From the NCBI RefSeq assembly GCF_026745355.1, contig NC_079202.1, positions 60,518,622-60,582,621 of the forward strand: a stretch of DNA of 64,000 nt, read 5' to 3'. Below, one piece after another: positions 41,701 to 52,944 of the stretch. The translations under genes and the position numbers were made by a program. Every line of letters starts with the position of its first letter. Positions within the stretch are counted from its first letter, which is position 1. The notes beneath the pieces are model-generated. The model ran no database searches. It saw only the letters and a program-made list of their open reading frames with translations, and was not told where the DNA came from. The stretch comes from Beta vulgaris subsp. vulgaris (Eukaryota; Streptophyta; Magnoliopsida; Caryophyllales; Amaranthaceae).

Positions 41701-43255
41701 CTGCGGTGAACAAAATTTTGAAATAGCTAACAATATGGTCACGAATTTCATCAGAATTCTGCAGCCAAATTCCCTCATCATTTTTAAGTGAGTCAATTTT
41801 ATTTCTCCATCTCCTAATAATGGTGCTCATATGAAAAAATGATGTGTTGCGGTCACCATTTTTCAACCAATCAATACGAGATTTTTGATACCAAAAGATT
41901 TCTTCACGCTCAAGCACATCATCTAGCTCGCGTCTCAAACGAGCCTCCAATTTCATGAGACCTCTATCTACTCTTGTAGAAAATTTTTTTTGAATCCTCG
42001 CAATTCTAGCTAGAAGGGTTTTCTTCTGATGGAAAATGTTACCAAAGGTTTCCTTGTTCCAAGTTTGTAACTCTTCAGCGAGTTTAGAGAGAGCAGGCAG
42101 CAAGGGCCTCGATGTATCCCATTTACTTTCAACAAATTCTTTGAAACTTTCGTGCTTCAACCAAGCAGCTTGGAATTTAAATGGTTTATTAATGTTGTGC
42201 AAAGGAGCAAAACCATTGGGTGAAATAAAAATTGGGCAATGATCTGACTGAATAGCAGGTAAGTGTTTCACTTTAGCATTGGTAAACCGAAAACCCCAAT
42301 CTCCATTACACAAAGCTCTGTCAAGTCGGGCACTTTTTCGAGTCTCCGGCGTTAGACCACGCGCCCAAGTGTGATTTGCACCCGAAAATTCTACTTCAAT
42401 TAAATTCTTATCATGGATCCATTCATTGAACTTATGAGAACGACGTTGAGTTTCAATGCATGCACTATTTCTTTCAGAGGGGTATCTAGTGTCATTAAAG
42501 TCACCTGCAATAAGCCACGGCAGGTTGTGGTTTTTCGCAAAATTCTCAAGCTCCTTCCAAAGATCTTGGCGTTTAGTTGGGTCCGGGCTTGCATATACTG
42601 CTGAGAAATACCATGGAATAGGCCCTACCCTCTTGATTTCCATTGTAATATGTTGCTCATGTTTAATAATAGGATCAACCATAACTAATTCAGTTTTCCA
42701 ATATACCCAAATTCCACCTGAAAAACCCATAGCATCCACCCTAGTATGACCAGTATAGCCCAGAGATGAGGCAATATTCAAGGACTGCCCTCCACCCATG
42801 TGCGTTTCTACAAGAGCAATAACAGTAGGACGATGTTGTCTTACAATCTCTTTTAAAGCAGAAACAAGATTTCTATTACCCGCTCCTTGCACATTCCAGA
42901 CCATACAGGTTATAGCAAGATTTTCCGGAACAAGATTTGGTAGTTGTTCAAACATAGAAACAGGAATAAATGAAAGAGATGACATAAAAGCTTGACTAAT
43001 AAGTCTAAGTACACGTTCTACCTCATTGGGGGGAAGTAATGTCATCACTAACTCCCTGGGCGTCGATATTGGTTCTAGCCATGAGTCGATTCTCACCTCC
43101 AGGATATGAATCAGGGGGTCGGTTGTGTATGGGTAAGGTCTCTCCATCCCATGGCCTATGAATAGAGTCTTCTCCGATGGGATGTTGAGGCTGATTACAT
43201 TCGAACGTTGCAGGGACCCGGGAAACATCCTGTTGTGTACTTGGAGATTCTGCAA
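38785..43255 (-). pseudogene. LINE A ORF2: endonuclease, reverse transcriptase, RNase H
   Basis: The endonuclease starts at about 42904 (MVWNVQGAGN, LVETHMGGG, AGDFNDTRYPSERN, SDHCPIFI). Reverse transcriptase follows (LLPKKNNPE, FRPIGLCNVSYKI, FVPGRQITDNI, IDFEKAYDRL, GIRQGDPLSPYLF, FADDIILFAE with the catalytic Asp pair at about 40853). A zf-RVT motif (CYICGADEESTLHILRDC) and RNase H (LNSDGAAKGS, LKAEIMAL, QLDSL, REANRAADWLA) complete it. Two single-base frame breaks are seen: one near 41220, one in a run of six G (plus strand) near 39281. No other stop is evident in about 4.1 kb, and all catalytic residues are present in the three frames. Target-primed reverse transcription is its known role. 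Confidence 0.9.
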
Positions 43256-43897
43256 TCCTCAAACTTTTCTTCTTGCTAGTCGTTTGAGGGCATGAGTGTT
43301 TAGCTTCAACTGTGAATAGTTTGTTTTTTCTCCCACTAGTAAGGTCTAGGTTAGGGCATGTACTAGGCTTTTTTGGGATGTTAGAATTTTTTTCTTGCAG
43401 GGGTAGGCCTTTGTGGGTCGTGGGAGTTTTAGATTTTTCTTGGAAAGATTTTGCGGTATTTTTGGCTAATTTTGATTTGTGCTGAATTGGGGATTGGCTT
43501 CCTAAATTAAAGGTTGGTACTTGATCTTCTTTCCTTAACACAACTTGAGAATTGGCTGCTAGGTCCATCGTTTGGAAGGAATTATCTTCTTCCATAATTT
43601 CCAAATTTTGCTCCTGAATATCAGTTAACTTGTTAACGTTATTTTCTTCAAGAATTGGGAATCTTGAGCCATTCACTTCTGTAACTCCTGCCGAAATTTC
43701 AGGCTCTGCAATGTTCGCGCCAATTTTATTGTGAACCAATTTCTCAGAATCTTTCTCAACCACCTTGGCACCACCGCGCTGGGGTGGCCCAACAATCTGG
43801 GCTTTTTTATCATGGCGTGGATTTCTTTTTCGCACCGGTTTCTTCACTTGCATCCACGAACCAAAATCTTCCTTGTCTTCTGGTTTGTGAGTCAGCT

Positions 43898-43932
<35 letters not shown>

Positions 43933-43986
43933 GTGAACACAGCAACCCAAACATAAATTAAGATTTAAAGAGGTCCATACAATCCC

Positions 43987-46900
43987 TCACAAGAGGTTCC
44001 ATACAATAACTAGGGGGGTGGGGAAAAGCCTAGTTACATTACAATCATAATCCGACAAACGAAGATACTTAGCTAATACATCAGCTACACTATTACAGCT
44101 CCTGTTGCAGTACTCAATCTTCACTCCCGGCAACGTCTTCCACAGCTTTCTGCAAGAAAAAATCATTCTAGTGTATTTGTTAGAGTAGTCAACTTGGTCT
44201 TTTAGAAGAGAGACACCGATCGAACTATCCGAATATATGGTTGCCACCCTTAACCGATTATCCCTGGCTATAATTAGACCTTCATACATGGCACTTAGTT
44301 AAGCAGTTAGGGGATCTAAGGCATAGCTTCTCCTCCCAAACCCAAGGTGCCAAGACCCATCTGGCTCCCTAACCACCCCCCTATTCCTATCGGCTCAGAG
44401 GTTCGTACAAAGGATGCGTCAACATGAATGATGAGGGCGTTCGGAGCAAAAGTAAGTGAATTAAACAAGTTCTGGGGTTTTGGTTCCCTGATTTTGAGGG
44501 CTTGGATGCGGTTACGAGCTTGCACACTCGCTCTATGGATAACAACTCTTGCTGGCGATGGTTTTGCGTCCCGAAAACAGCGTTCATTTCGGTCCTTCCA
44601 GAGTTCAAAACATAAATAGGGAAAGAGAACAGGCCAGCTAATGTTTCTAAACTCGAACTCCATCTCACTGTTTGCACGCAACCATTCCTGGAAGGGCAGA
44701 TGACACGGTATGGGGGGAGTACATATCATCCAGACCTCCTGAGAGTGAGGACAGTCCCTGATGATATGATTGGAATTCTCCGGCCCCCCAGGACAACGGG
44801 GGCAGGATGTATCAGTCGCAATATTACGTATGGTGAGCATATTTCTGTGGGGAAGACGATCTAACCACAGGAGCCAGAAGAAAAACTTTGATTTGGGCTC
44901 GCCTTTCCCTTTCCAAACCCAGTCAAGGTCCACCTGAGGGACCTGTATCATTGCCGCATAGGCATCTCCCAGCGAGAATCCTTGGATATGAGCGAAGTGG
45001 GGGCGTGATGATGTCATCAACATCTTGGGGGAGAGGGAGAGGGATACTTTTAATCTGGTCATGGAGGCAAATGGGGAGGTCAAAAGATATTTTGTCAAAT
45101 TTCCACTCCCTATCAACAACTAAATCTCGAACTTTCAAAGAGTCCTCCTCCTTACTAAGAGGCCCAGCCACGTACCCACATAGCATACCCACTCCTAACC
45201 AGTCATCCTCCCATACCCTGATACTCTCACCATTCCCGAGGACCCAAAAACTATCGTCCCGAAGCATATCCCACCCTAGACCTACGTTTTTCCATCGCGT
45301 GGACCCATTTCTGAACTCCGTAGCCTGATCTCTGGATAAGTATTTTGATCTTATCACCTCCTGGGCGAGGTTGGCCGGGGCTTGCGCTAGCTTCCACCCA
45401 AGTTTAGCCATGTAAACCTTATTCATGAGGCTTTGCTCCCTAATCCCCAGACCTCCACATCTCAGAGGTTTAAACGTCTTCTCCTTGCCGACCAGGTGAA
45501 TTCTGTTTCTATCTTTCGTGTCTCCCCACAGGAAATTATTACTAATTGTATCCAGATCCTTATGCGTTGCTGCAGGAAAGACCGTCGCTTGCATATAATA
45601 CGCCGGGATGGCAGAGAGAGTTGATTTTATAAGGCATAATCGGCCCGCTTTGGAGAGATATTTGGTCTTCCACATGGTCAATCTTGACCTCACCTTATCC
45701 ACCACAAATTGCACTTGCGCCCTATTCGGTCTCTTATGCGAAATCGGCAGACCCAAATAAGATCCCAGGTTGTCATTCTCTTGGACTCTAAGCGTTTCCT
45801 GGAAAAGCTCCTTGTGCTCGGTAGAAGTGTTCGGGGAGAAAATGAGCTTACTTTTCATTTCATTAATTTTCTGACCCGAGAGACGACAGAATGTTTCCAT
45901 TGTGTTCCTAACAGCGTAGGCTGTATCATCGTCCACCCTACCAAACAACAGCAGGTCATCCGCAAATAGAAGATGGGAGATGGGGACATTTTTCCTCCCA
46001 ACCCAAAAGGGGGTCCATTCCTTCCTATCACATATCTCATGGATAGATCTCGAAAGGGCCTCCAGGCAGATATTAAATAGGTATGGTGACATCGGGTCAC
46101 CCTGTCTGAGGCCCCTAGAGTGTTGAACGCTTCCGTTTTCCTCCCGTTAACCAATACTGCGGAGGAGGCCTTGGACACACAATCCATAATGAACTCAACC
46201 GACTGGGTATTCATATCACACATAAACAAGCACTCCCTAACAAAACTCCATTCCACCCGATCATAGGCTTTTTCAAGGTCAATCTTTAACGCAAACCACC
46301 CCTATTTCCCCTTCTTTTTGTTCATCGAATGAAGAACTTCGGAGGCGACTACAAGGTTTATATCAGGCCCTCTACCTTTAATGAAGCTATTCTGGTTCTT
46401 GGATATCCAACTGGGGATGACATTTTTCAACCTATTTACCACAATTTTCGTGACCACTTTATACAGAGTGTTGCACAGGCTTATGGGACGAAATTGCTTA
46501 ATGGTCTTCGGGTCCTTTTGCTTGGGAATGAGGCATATTAAGGCGTGACTCAGATCCCCCGGAATCTGACCCTGGTGGAACCAATTCCGGATATTCGTGC
46601 ACACGTCTCCGCATGTGATCTCCCAAGTCCCAAGAGTGTTGGAAGAATAACGGATGGAAACCATCCGGCCCAGGGGCTTTCAACGGTTTCATACTGAACA
46701 GGGCTTTTCGGATTTCCTCATGACCGGGGGCTTGACTAATGTCAGTTTGGGAAACGTCCCATGGATGGTCCCGGTAAGTCATATGGCACTCTATATGTTC
46801 CGACGAGTAAAGCTTGGTATAGAAGCCCAGGATATGGGTGGATATGTCATTAGGGTTCGTGATCGTATTACCCACCTCGTCTCTTAAACAAAAGATTTTA

Positions 46901-47151
46901 CTCCGGTTCCTCTTGATTATCACACTCCTATTGAAAAATCTAGTATTTCGCTCCCCTTCCTCCATCCTTTCTAATCTACTCTTGGTCCTCCAAAGAAGTT
47001 CTTCTTGGTCTAAAATAGTCATTAACTCAGATTGAAGTTTAGATTCAAGGTCCTGGTGATAGCCTGATAAGGGATTGTTTTGGAGGTAGATCTGGGTACC
47101 ATTGAGTCTAGCGGTAATATATGTGTCTCTTACGGGCATATATGTTTCCAA
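43987..47151 (-). pseudogene. LINE B reverse transcriptase to RNase H, multiply frameshifted
   Basis: In order on the minus strand: 47151-46498 (linker and KAPGPDGFHPLFFQ), 46664-46302 (FRPISLCNTLYKVV, FIKGRGPDINLVV), 46256-45855, 46092-44923 (MSPYLFNICLEAL, FADDLLLFGR at about 45960, YLGLPISHK), 45119-44316 (zf-RVT: CPRCPGGPENSNHIIRDC) and 44289-43987 (RNase H: YSDSSIG, CNRSCNSVADVLAKY). The pieces overlap in different frames, showing repeated single-base indels. It is not functional. Confidence 0.85.
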
Positions 47152-49137
47152 ACTGGGAACGGTTCCACTCAGAGAGTGCGTTTCTAGTCTTACCTAGCTT
47201 CTCCTCCAGAATACTGTTAATATTCCAAGCCTGGTTAACCACCTGAAGATAATCTCTATCTAGGGTCCACATTGGTTCGAACCTAAATGGCTTGGGGCCT
47301 ACCGATTGGTTTTCATTTTTTAACTTAATTAGGATGGGGCAATGGTCTGACGTTATTCTAGGTAGGTGCCACACACTATGATCCGGGAAGGATTGGATCC
47401 ATTCATCATTAGCCCACCCACGGTCTAACCTCTCATAAATCGGGTTATTTTTCCTTTTATTCGTCCAAGTGTATTTTGGTCCATTATAGCCAAGGTCGAT
47501 TAGGTTACAATCATTCATCGTAGAGTTAAAAGATGCCGCCCTAGACAAAGAGATTTTCCTACCCCCAAATTTCTCACTCTGACATGTAACCTCATTGAAG
47601 TCTCCTACTACTAGCCAGGGCTCACTCACACTCTCAGCAAAAACTTTAATTTCTTCCCACAAAGTTTGTCTAACATGCTTCTTAGGACTCGCATAGATAG
47701 CTGAAAATAAAAATGATGTATGAATATTATGTACCTGAACGATGCCATGCACGCCTTGGGCCCCGTCTCCTAAAGGATGGAAGTCGATCACATTCGAGTT
47801 CCACAGGAGAAGGATCCCTCCTACAAAACCGATCGGCTCCACAAGGAACCACGAGTCCATACCCAGACCAGCCACAATATCCGCCGTTCTAGCTTTGTTC
47901 ACCCAGGTTTCAACCAAGACCACCATAGACGGGGAATGCTGGTTAACGAGCAACCGAAAGTTTGTAACAAAAGAAGGCCGGCCTATGCCGCGCACATTCC
48001 AAAAGAGGATAGTCATCCCTTCAAATAAGTTGGGCGTGTGAAGGATTCTCTGTAGAATTCCCTCGTTTCCTAGAGCCCACGGATCTACTTCGGTTCCGGA
48101 TTCGGGACAAGTCCACATCCTTCGGTGTGGCCAAAGAGCCATCTCTGCTTCGCGTGGGTTTCTTCTCCCTCTTGCCTCGACCCATGATATTGTTATCCCC
48201 AACTGGCGCATAGGCCGGTGGAGCCGGGCTAGGATGATTGCATCTGTGTTGCTCATTGCCATTCCCGAAACGCCATTGAGTTGATGAGGACAACCGTTCT
48301 CACTCTCGGCAATATCGGGGCCGGGTCCAACCAAGGGCCCAAGTTCATCATCAAGCACCGGTCTTCTTCCTCGACTACGACCTCTCTTTGAAGAAACCAC
48401 TTGATGAAAATCTTGAACAATGGGGGGAGGTGTGCCGCCACCTGAAATTGGGGAATGTGGGGCACCCTTAATTCGGAATTCGCATACATGATTAATTCCT
48501 TGTATGTCTCGGGACAGAGCTTCGGGTTTAGGATCAGTGCCTTCACCTCCTTCAGGCTTATATCCGAGAAAATTTGAGGGCTCTCCTCCTCGGGGAGGAG
48601 ATAATCTATGTACCCTGGGTTCAGCATTGGCATGATCGGCCTCACTGGACGGTTGAACATGATTGAGGAGCAGTTCCTTTCCAGTACCATTCTCGGAGGA
48701 GAGGGGGATGGAGGGGGAGACAAAGGTGGAGGTGGAGACGACGGGGAGAACTGGTACACTTCTTGGGGGTCCATTTTTCACAGTTTTTTCGGGAGAGAGA
48801 GGGAGGTTTTTTTTATTGTGGATTTTTTTGGATACAATGGGTTCAAAAATCGGGGGAGGAGGATTAAAGGTTGCGTGATGTGTGTTCCCGGGGGGGTAGG
48901 GTGGCTGGTAGCCTGGCCCTCATCATGAGTCTTTTTGGATGAAAGGACAGGAGCAGGGACATCCTCTCCTTGCAAATCGTGCTCGCCGCCCATTCCTTCA
49001 ACCTCCTGGAGAGACGCAAACTTATTTGCAGTAGAGACTAAGAGTTCTGTCTCTTTGAGGGTGACAGCCGTCACCGAAACTTCTGAACTGGGGTCTAAAG
49101 TCAAGAGCAGGTGGACTCCTAAGAGAGGAGAGATCAA
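47108..49137 (-). pseudogene. LINE B ORF1 tail and ORF2 endonuclease
   Basis: 49137-48778 and 48781 onward are Pro/Ser-rich, low-homology ORF1 C-terminal and linker sequence. From about 48016 the endonuclease follows: MTILFWNVRGIG, LVETWVNKARTADIVA, YASPKKHVRQTLWEE, VVGDFNEVTCQSEKFGG, YTWTNKR and SDHCPILI. This 557-codon frame is open, so the endonuclease part is the least damaged piece of LINE B. It is clearly different in sequence from LINE A (FWNVRGIG against VWNVQGAG), so the two are separate families. Confidence 0.8.
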
Positions 49138-49773
49138 AAGTTAGTAGGGAAGGAAGTGAAAAGAGTCAGCTTATTCAAATGCTCCAGTTCACCATTATGA
49201 ATGTGTTCTTCTGGTATGCACATTGAATCAGTAACAATATCTTCTTTTGTAAGACATTCGGCCTCTTGATGACCCAATTTCCCGCACCTGAAACATATCA
49301 TTCTAAGACCTTCGTATTGAATTTTCCAAATCTTCCCCTTAAGCCAGAATTTGGAAAGCAGTGGTTTACTAATATCAATTTCAACACTAATACGGGTGAA
49401 TTGCCCTCTCTCTGCTTGTGCAATGGTTTTATCCACTCGGAGAACCTTGCCAATTTTTGAGCCTATTTTGTTGAGAAAATTAATGTCAAAGTACTCTACT
49501 GACAAATTAGGGATTCTCACCCACGCAGTGAGAAATTTAATGGGGTTTTCATCAGGAACGAAGTTAGGCACCCATTTCCTGATAGTGAGGTAATTGTCAT
49601 CAATTAGCCATGGACCTTGAGTGATCACAAATTGATAGTCTGCCTCACTAGTGAATCTTGCAATATAGTAGTTACAACCAATATCAGTGAGCGCCAATTC
49701 ACCTTTGATACTCCATTTTTTCTTCAATCTGCGCATAAGCCCCATATAGCCTATTTTACCATCAAACATCTTA

Positions 49774-50083
49774 GGGGGCGTTTGGTTCATATAATGGTAT
49801 GGGTTTGGAATCAGGAATAAAACCAAGGTGGTATGAGTTTGGAACTTGATACTTAATACCTTGTGTTTGGTTTCATTTAGGAATGAAAAATCTTCTTTTA
49901 TTTTATACCTAGAGGTAAGGTATGAGCCATACCCACCTCCCCCCATGGGTTTGTAAACCCCATACCTTATGGGTTTGAAGTATGGGTTTAAAATTTAGAA
50001 ATAAGTTAAACAAACACTAGGTATGGGTTTTGTTCATTCCAAACCCATACCTCATACCTAAAACTAGTGAACCAAACACCCCC
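49774..50083. mobile_element. PIF/Harbinger-type MITE inside LINE A ORF1
   Basis: The TIRs GGGGGCGTTTGGTTCA and TGAACCAAACACCCCC are bounded by TTA at 49771-49773 and 50084-50086. The subterminal arms repeat ATGGGTTTGGAAT/TATGGGTTT motifs. At 310 bp it disrupts the reading frame of ORF1 and dates after the LINE A insertion. Confidence 0.9.
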
Positions 50084-50608
50084 TTAATGATAATGATAAG
50101 GGAGTTTTTCCAAGGTTTCCTCATCCTTTTCTTCTCCTCCTTGGTCAGCAAAATAACTGGGCAACGCTCGTCTTCTACAAAGTCATCCGGTAGAGAGTCA
50201 TCATCAGATGCCTCGTCTTCTTCAACCTGAAAGTAGGTGTAACTCTTTGAAAAGGAATTTTCATTACCCTTTCTAACTAGATCCTTAAAAGACATAGGAA
50301 TTGGTTGACCAATATTATGGGACATATGAACTTTATTCCTTTCATTATCATCTGACTCCATAACCTTCGTGTCCTCTTGCGAAGCATGGCCAAAGATCAG
50401 ATGGTTTATTTTTCGTTTTGGTTTCTTAGTTGATCTTACTAACTGGTCTTGTTCTTCTCTGGATTGGTGAGTGTCTTGAGTGGGGTGGATAAGATTTTCC
50501 ATTAGAAGGGAAAATTCTAGGGAGAAAATTCTAGAGAGAAAATTCTAGAGAGAGAAAACAACCTATGAGACGTTATAACATTGAATTTAATAGAGTATGT
50601 AAGAATGT

Positions 50609-51552
50609 GATAGGAGAGACTGAGAGAGATACAAAGAAGTTACCCAAAACGAAAGTATAACATCTAATTTAAAACTTTCTAGAATAAAAAGTGTAACATT
50701 TAAAAAAAAGGGAAGAAATATTTATTTTTGTTTGAGATTGGGGGATTGAAACCATTTTATGTGGCTTTAAGTGAATAAGAAAGGTAAGATATGAAATAGT
50801 AATATATGTTTAATCTGCAATATGTCTAAAACCATCAAAACCGAAGCACCAAAAAAGGTTCTACCCACAATGGAGAACTCATACCAACAACCAGCCCATA
50901 TAGCAAAGGTCACTAGTAGAGGTGGACATGGCCGAGCAGGCACGTGGGCCAGCTCGGTCCAAGCATGATTGGGGCTCGGCCCGTTATCTGCTACGTGGGT
51001 CATGAGCTTGTCACAGTCAAGAATTTTATTTAATGCCCGATCAGGCACGACGATATATGGCCCATGGGCCGAACTCCCGATCTCTTTATTTTTTAGTCGA
51101 AAACTACTAATAATCCAAAAACAAAATAAAACACGGGTCAGACTCGCAATATGCACGAGCCTAACCCGTAGGCCCGTGGACAACATCTGGAAATTTCAGG
51201 TCCGACACTCACGGGCTCGAGCCTGCCTCGTCATTTCCCCAAGCCCGCGGACCGTACTCGTGAACGGACCCGACCAATACCCTAGTCCCAAGCCTAGTTC
51301 ACCAATCTCCACTTCAACCACCAGTCCACAATCTATCTCCTCCTCTCACCTCTGCACCTCCCACCTCCCCAAAATTTTGTAGTCTTTCATTTAATTTAAA
51401 CCATCAGTTCTACTATAGTAGATATTTAATGTTGCTATTTGATTTACGTCAAATATGGATAACAAAATATAGAACATAGTAAAAATGAAGATAATTAGAT
51501 AAATGTTGAAAAAAAGTTCCACCAAAAAGAAAAATAGCACAAAAGGTATGCT
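50609..51552. other. Intergenic with a worn hAT-type MITE at 50915-51290
   Basis: At 50915 TAGAGGTGGACATGGCC is an hAT MITE end. The following 370 bp are rich in GGGCTCGGCCC and AGGCCCGTGG motifs, and a degenerate opposite end (CCCGACCAATACCCTA) is near 51290. The remainder is unremarkable; ORFs here follow the GC-rich repeat. Confidence 0.45.
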
Positions 51553-51805
51553 TCATTTGTTTCTAAATACTTGACACATTTGTCTAGATAATGCTTGTAA
51601 ATGCATAACTATTACTATGTTCAATTTCCTACATGTAAATTTTTTTTAAAAAAAGTTGATATTATTATGAAAGTACCTATATCAATATGAATTTGACTAG
51701 ATCTCACTTGACTATATTTTTCCTTACGTTAAAATCACAAAAGATGGTAAAAAAAAGATTGCATATGTAGTGTAAAAGTAAAATCGTATCTAGACATTAA
51801 ATGCG
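51553..51805. mobile_element. Degenerate Stowaway-family MITE
   Basis: The CATTTGTTTCTAAATACTTG opening and a core with GATCTCACTTGACTATATTT and AAAATCACAAAAGATGG follow the block order of the intact copies. The right end is lost and no TA pair can be assigned. Confidence 0.5.
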
Positions 51806-52333
51806 AATTTTGTATCTAACACCTCAAAGGCTAGGAAAAAACTCAATACAATTTAAACTTGTACTCTTTCATTACTTTTAATTGCTATATTATTGTACTA
51901 GGTTTTGAGATTTTTTTTTTATTTTTAAATTTTATGATTTTATGATGTTTTGCCCAAAATTATGGGGTGAATATTATATCGTGATTTAATATTTTTATAA
52001 TCATATCGTCTATGAGGAATATTATAAAACTGACTTATAACCCGTGCGTTCAATGACTTGTGTAATTAATATTATCGTGTGGTGTTGACTGAAAAAGTCT
52101 TTGCTCTACCCATTGCTTCACATTGAGGACCAAATAAAATCACAATTCGCTCTATTATTGGGATTCAATCATGCAACCACTTCTTTTCCAACTTTCTGTC
52201 GTATTATTGTATGCATAATAATTTAGGCAATGTCACTTTCAATCTTTTAGGATGGTAATTTTTGGCTTATTTAATGTAAAATAATGGGAAAAAGTTAAAA
52301 AGTAGTACTTTTAGGTGGAAAAAGAGAAAAACA
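51806..52333. other. Intergenic, no gene seen
   Basis: AT-rich sequence without supported features, ending at the target duplication of the short retroelement at 52353. Confidence 0.4.
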
Positions 52334-52352
52334 TATATAATAGTATTACTTT

Positions 52353-52925
52353 TTTTTTGAAAGAGAAATTTCATTAATTGAAGGCCAAACGACATCTACA
52401 ATAGATATTAAAAAAAAACAAGATACGATTAAACAAGATTAAATCAAATTCGTTTTCGAAGAAACTATAATGAACTAAATCGAGCAATACAACGCAACTC
52501 CCTTGTATTTGCTGAATCAAACAACTATTGATGACAAAGTCTATCATTCTGACATAGTTTGGGAAGAGCATTCTTGATCGAACAATGTTAACCGCATCCG
52601 AGATTCCAATACTTTCATGTTGAGTCTCGAACTTCAACCAATAAGAACAATTTCTCATATGTAAAAACAAAAAAACTACACTCACAACTCCCATAGGGGA
52701 GAAGGAGATCTCCACAACAGAGACTAATAAAAACCCCATAACAGGGTTTGAAGAAATCTCATAAAGAGATACTAATTTATTCAACAAAACAAGAAAATGA
52801 AATAAAAAACTGAAAATAAAAGTGGAAAAGGGGCTTACCATGGATGAAATCATCCATGGCAGCCCCTAACTGATGAAGAAGGGGTAGAGAAGGCTAGGGT
52901 TTTAGAGAGAAAAAAGAGCTCGGTT
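52353..52925 (-). mobile_element. Short non-LTR retroelement (copy 2)
   Basis: The perfect 19-bp duplication TATATAATAGTATTACTTT lies at 52334-52352 and 52926-52944, with the poly(A) tail as a T run at its left. Minus strand: an AAACCCTAGCC-like leader, CCATGGATG..CATCCATGG hairpin, the ORF 52853-52374 with the shared NKLVSLYEI to FETQHE block, then a middle part unrelated to copy 1, and the same LINE-like end (TTAATGAAATTTCTCTTTC). No reverse transcriptase. The long exact duplication points to a recent insertion. Confidence 0.8.
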
Positions 52926-52944
52926 TATATAATAGTATTACTTT

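Larger units (their letters stand above)
43902..49162 (-). mobile_element. LINE B: decayed LINE inserted into ORF1 of LINE A
   Basis: The 13-bp duplication GAGTCAGCTTATT lies at 43889-43901 and 49163-49175. A 29-base T run (poly(A) on the minus strand) lies at 43902-43930. The 5.26-kb element lacks the DUF4283 and knuckle part of ORF1, so it is 5'-truncated. ORF2 is spread over at least five frames. Confidence 0.9.
43023..50502 (-). pseudogene. LINE A ORF1, split by a MITE and by LINE B
   Basis: It starts at ATG 50502 with an acidic N-terminal part (to about 50087), is broken by the MITE 49774-50083, resumes with a DUF4283-like domain (GYMGLMRRLKKKW, YYIARFTSEADYQFV, GPWLIDDNYLTIRKW) and a CCHC knuckle (CFRCGKLGHQEAEC at 49295-49254), and is broken again by LINE B after HLNK. 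It continues in the same frame from 43901 (LTHKPEDKEDFGSW) to the stop at 43023. The two insertions, not point mutations, destroyed it. ORF1 proteins of this type bind the element RNA. Confidence 0.85.
38691..50591 (-). mobile_element. LINE A: near full-length plant L1-type LINE, nested host
   Basis: The element reads on the minus strand. The perfect 17-bp duplication AGAGTATGTAAGAATGT lies at 38674-38690 and 50592-50608. A short poly(A) (T run 38689-38696) marks the 3' end. Without its two inserts (LINE B and a MITE) it is about 6.3 kb. It has ORF1 (DUF4283-like domain and CCHC knuckle), then ORF2 (endonuclease, reverse transcriptase, zf-RVT, RNase H). The 5' leader contains three TCTCTAGAATTTT repeats near 50519-50560. 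The long perfect duplication implies a fairly recent insertion. Confidence 0.9.
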
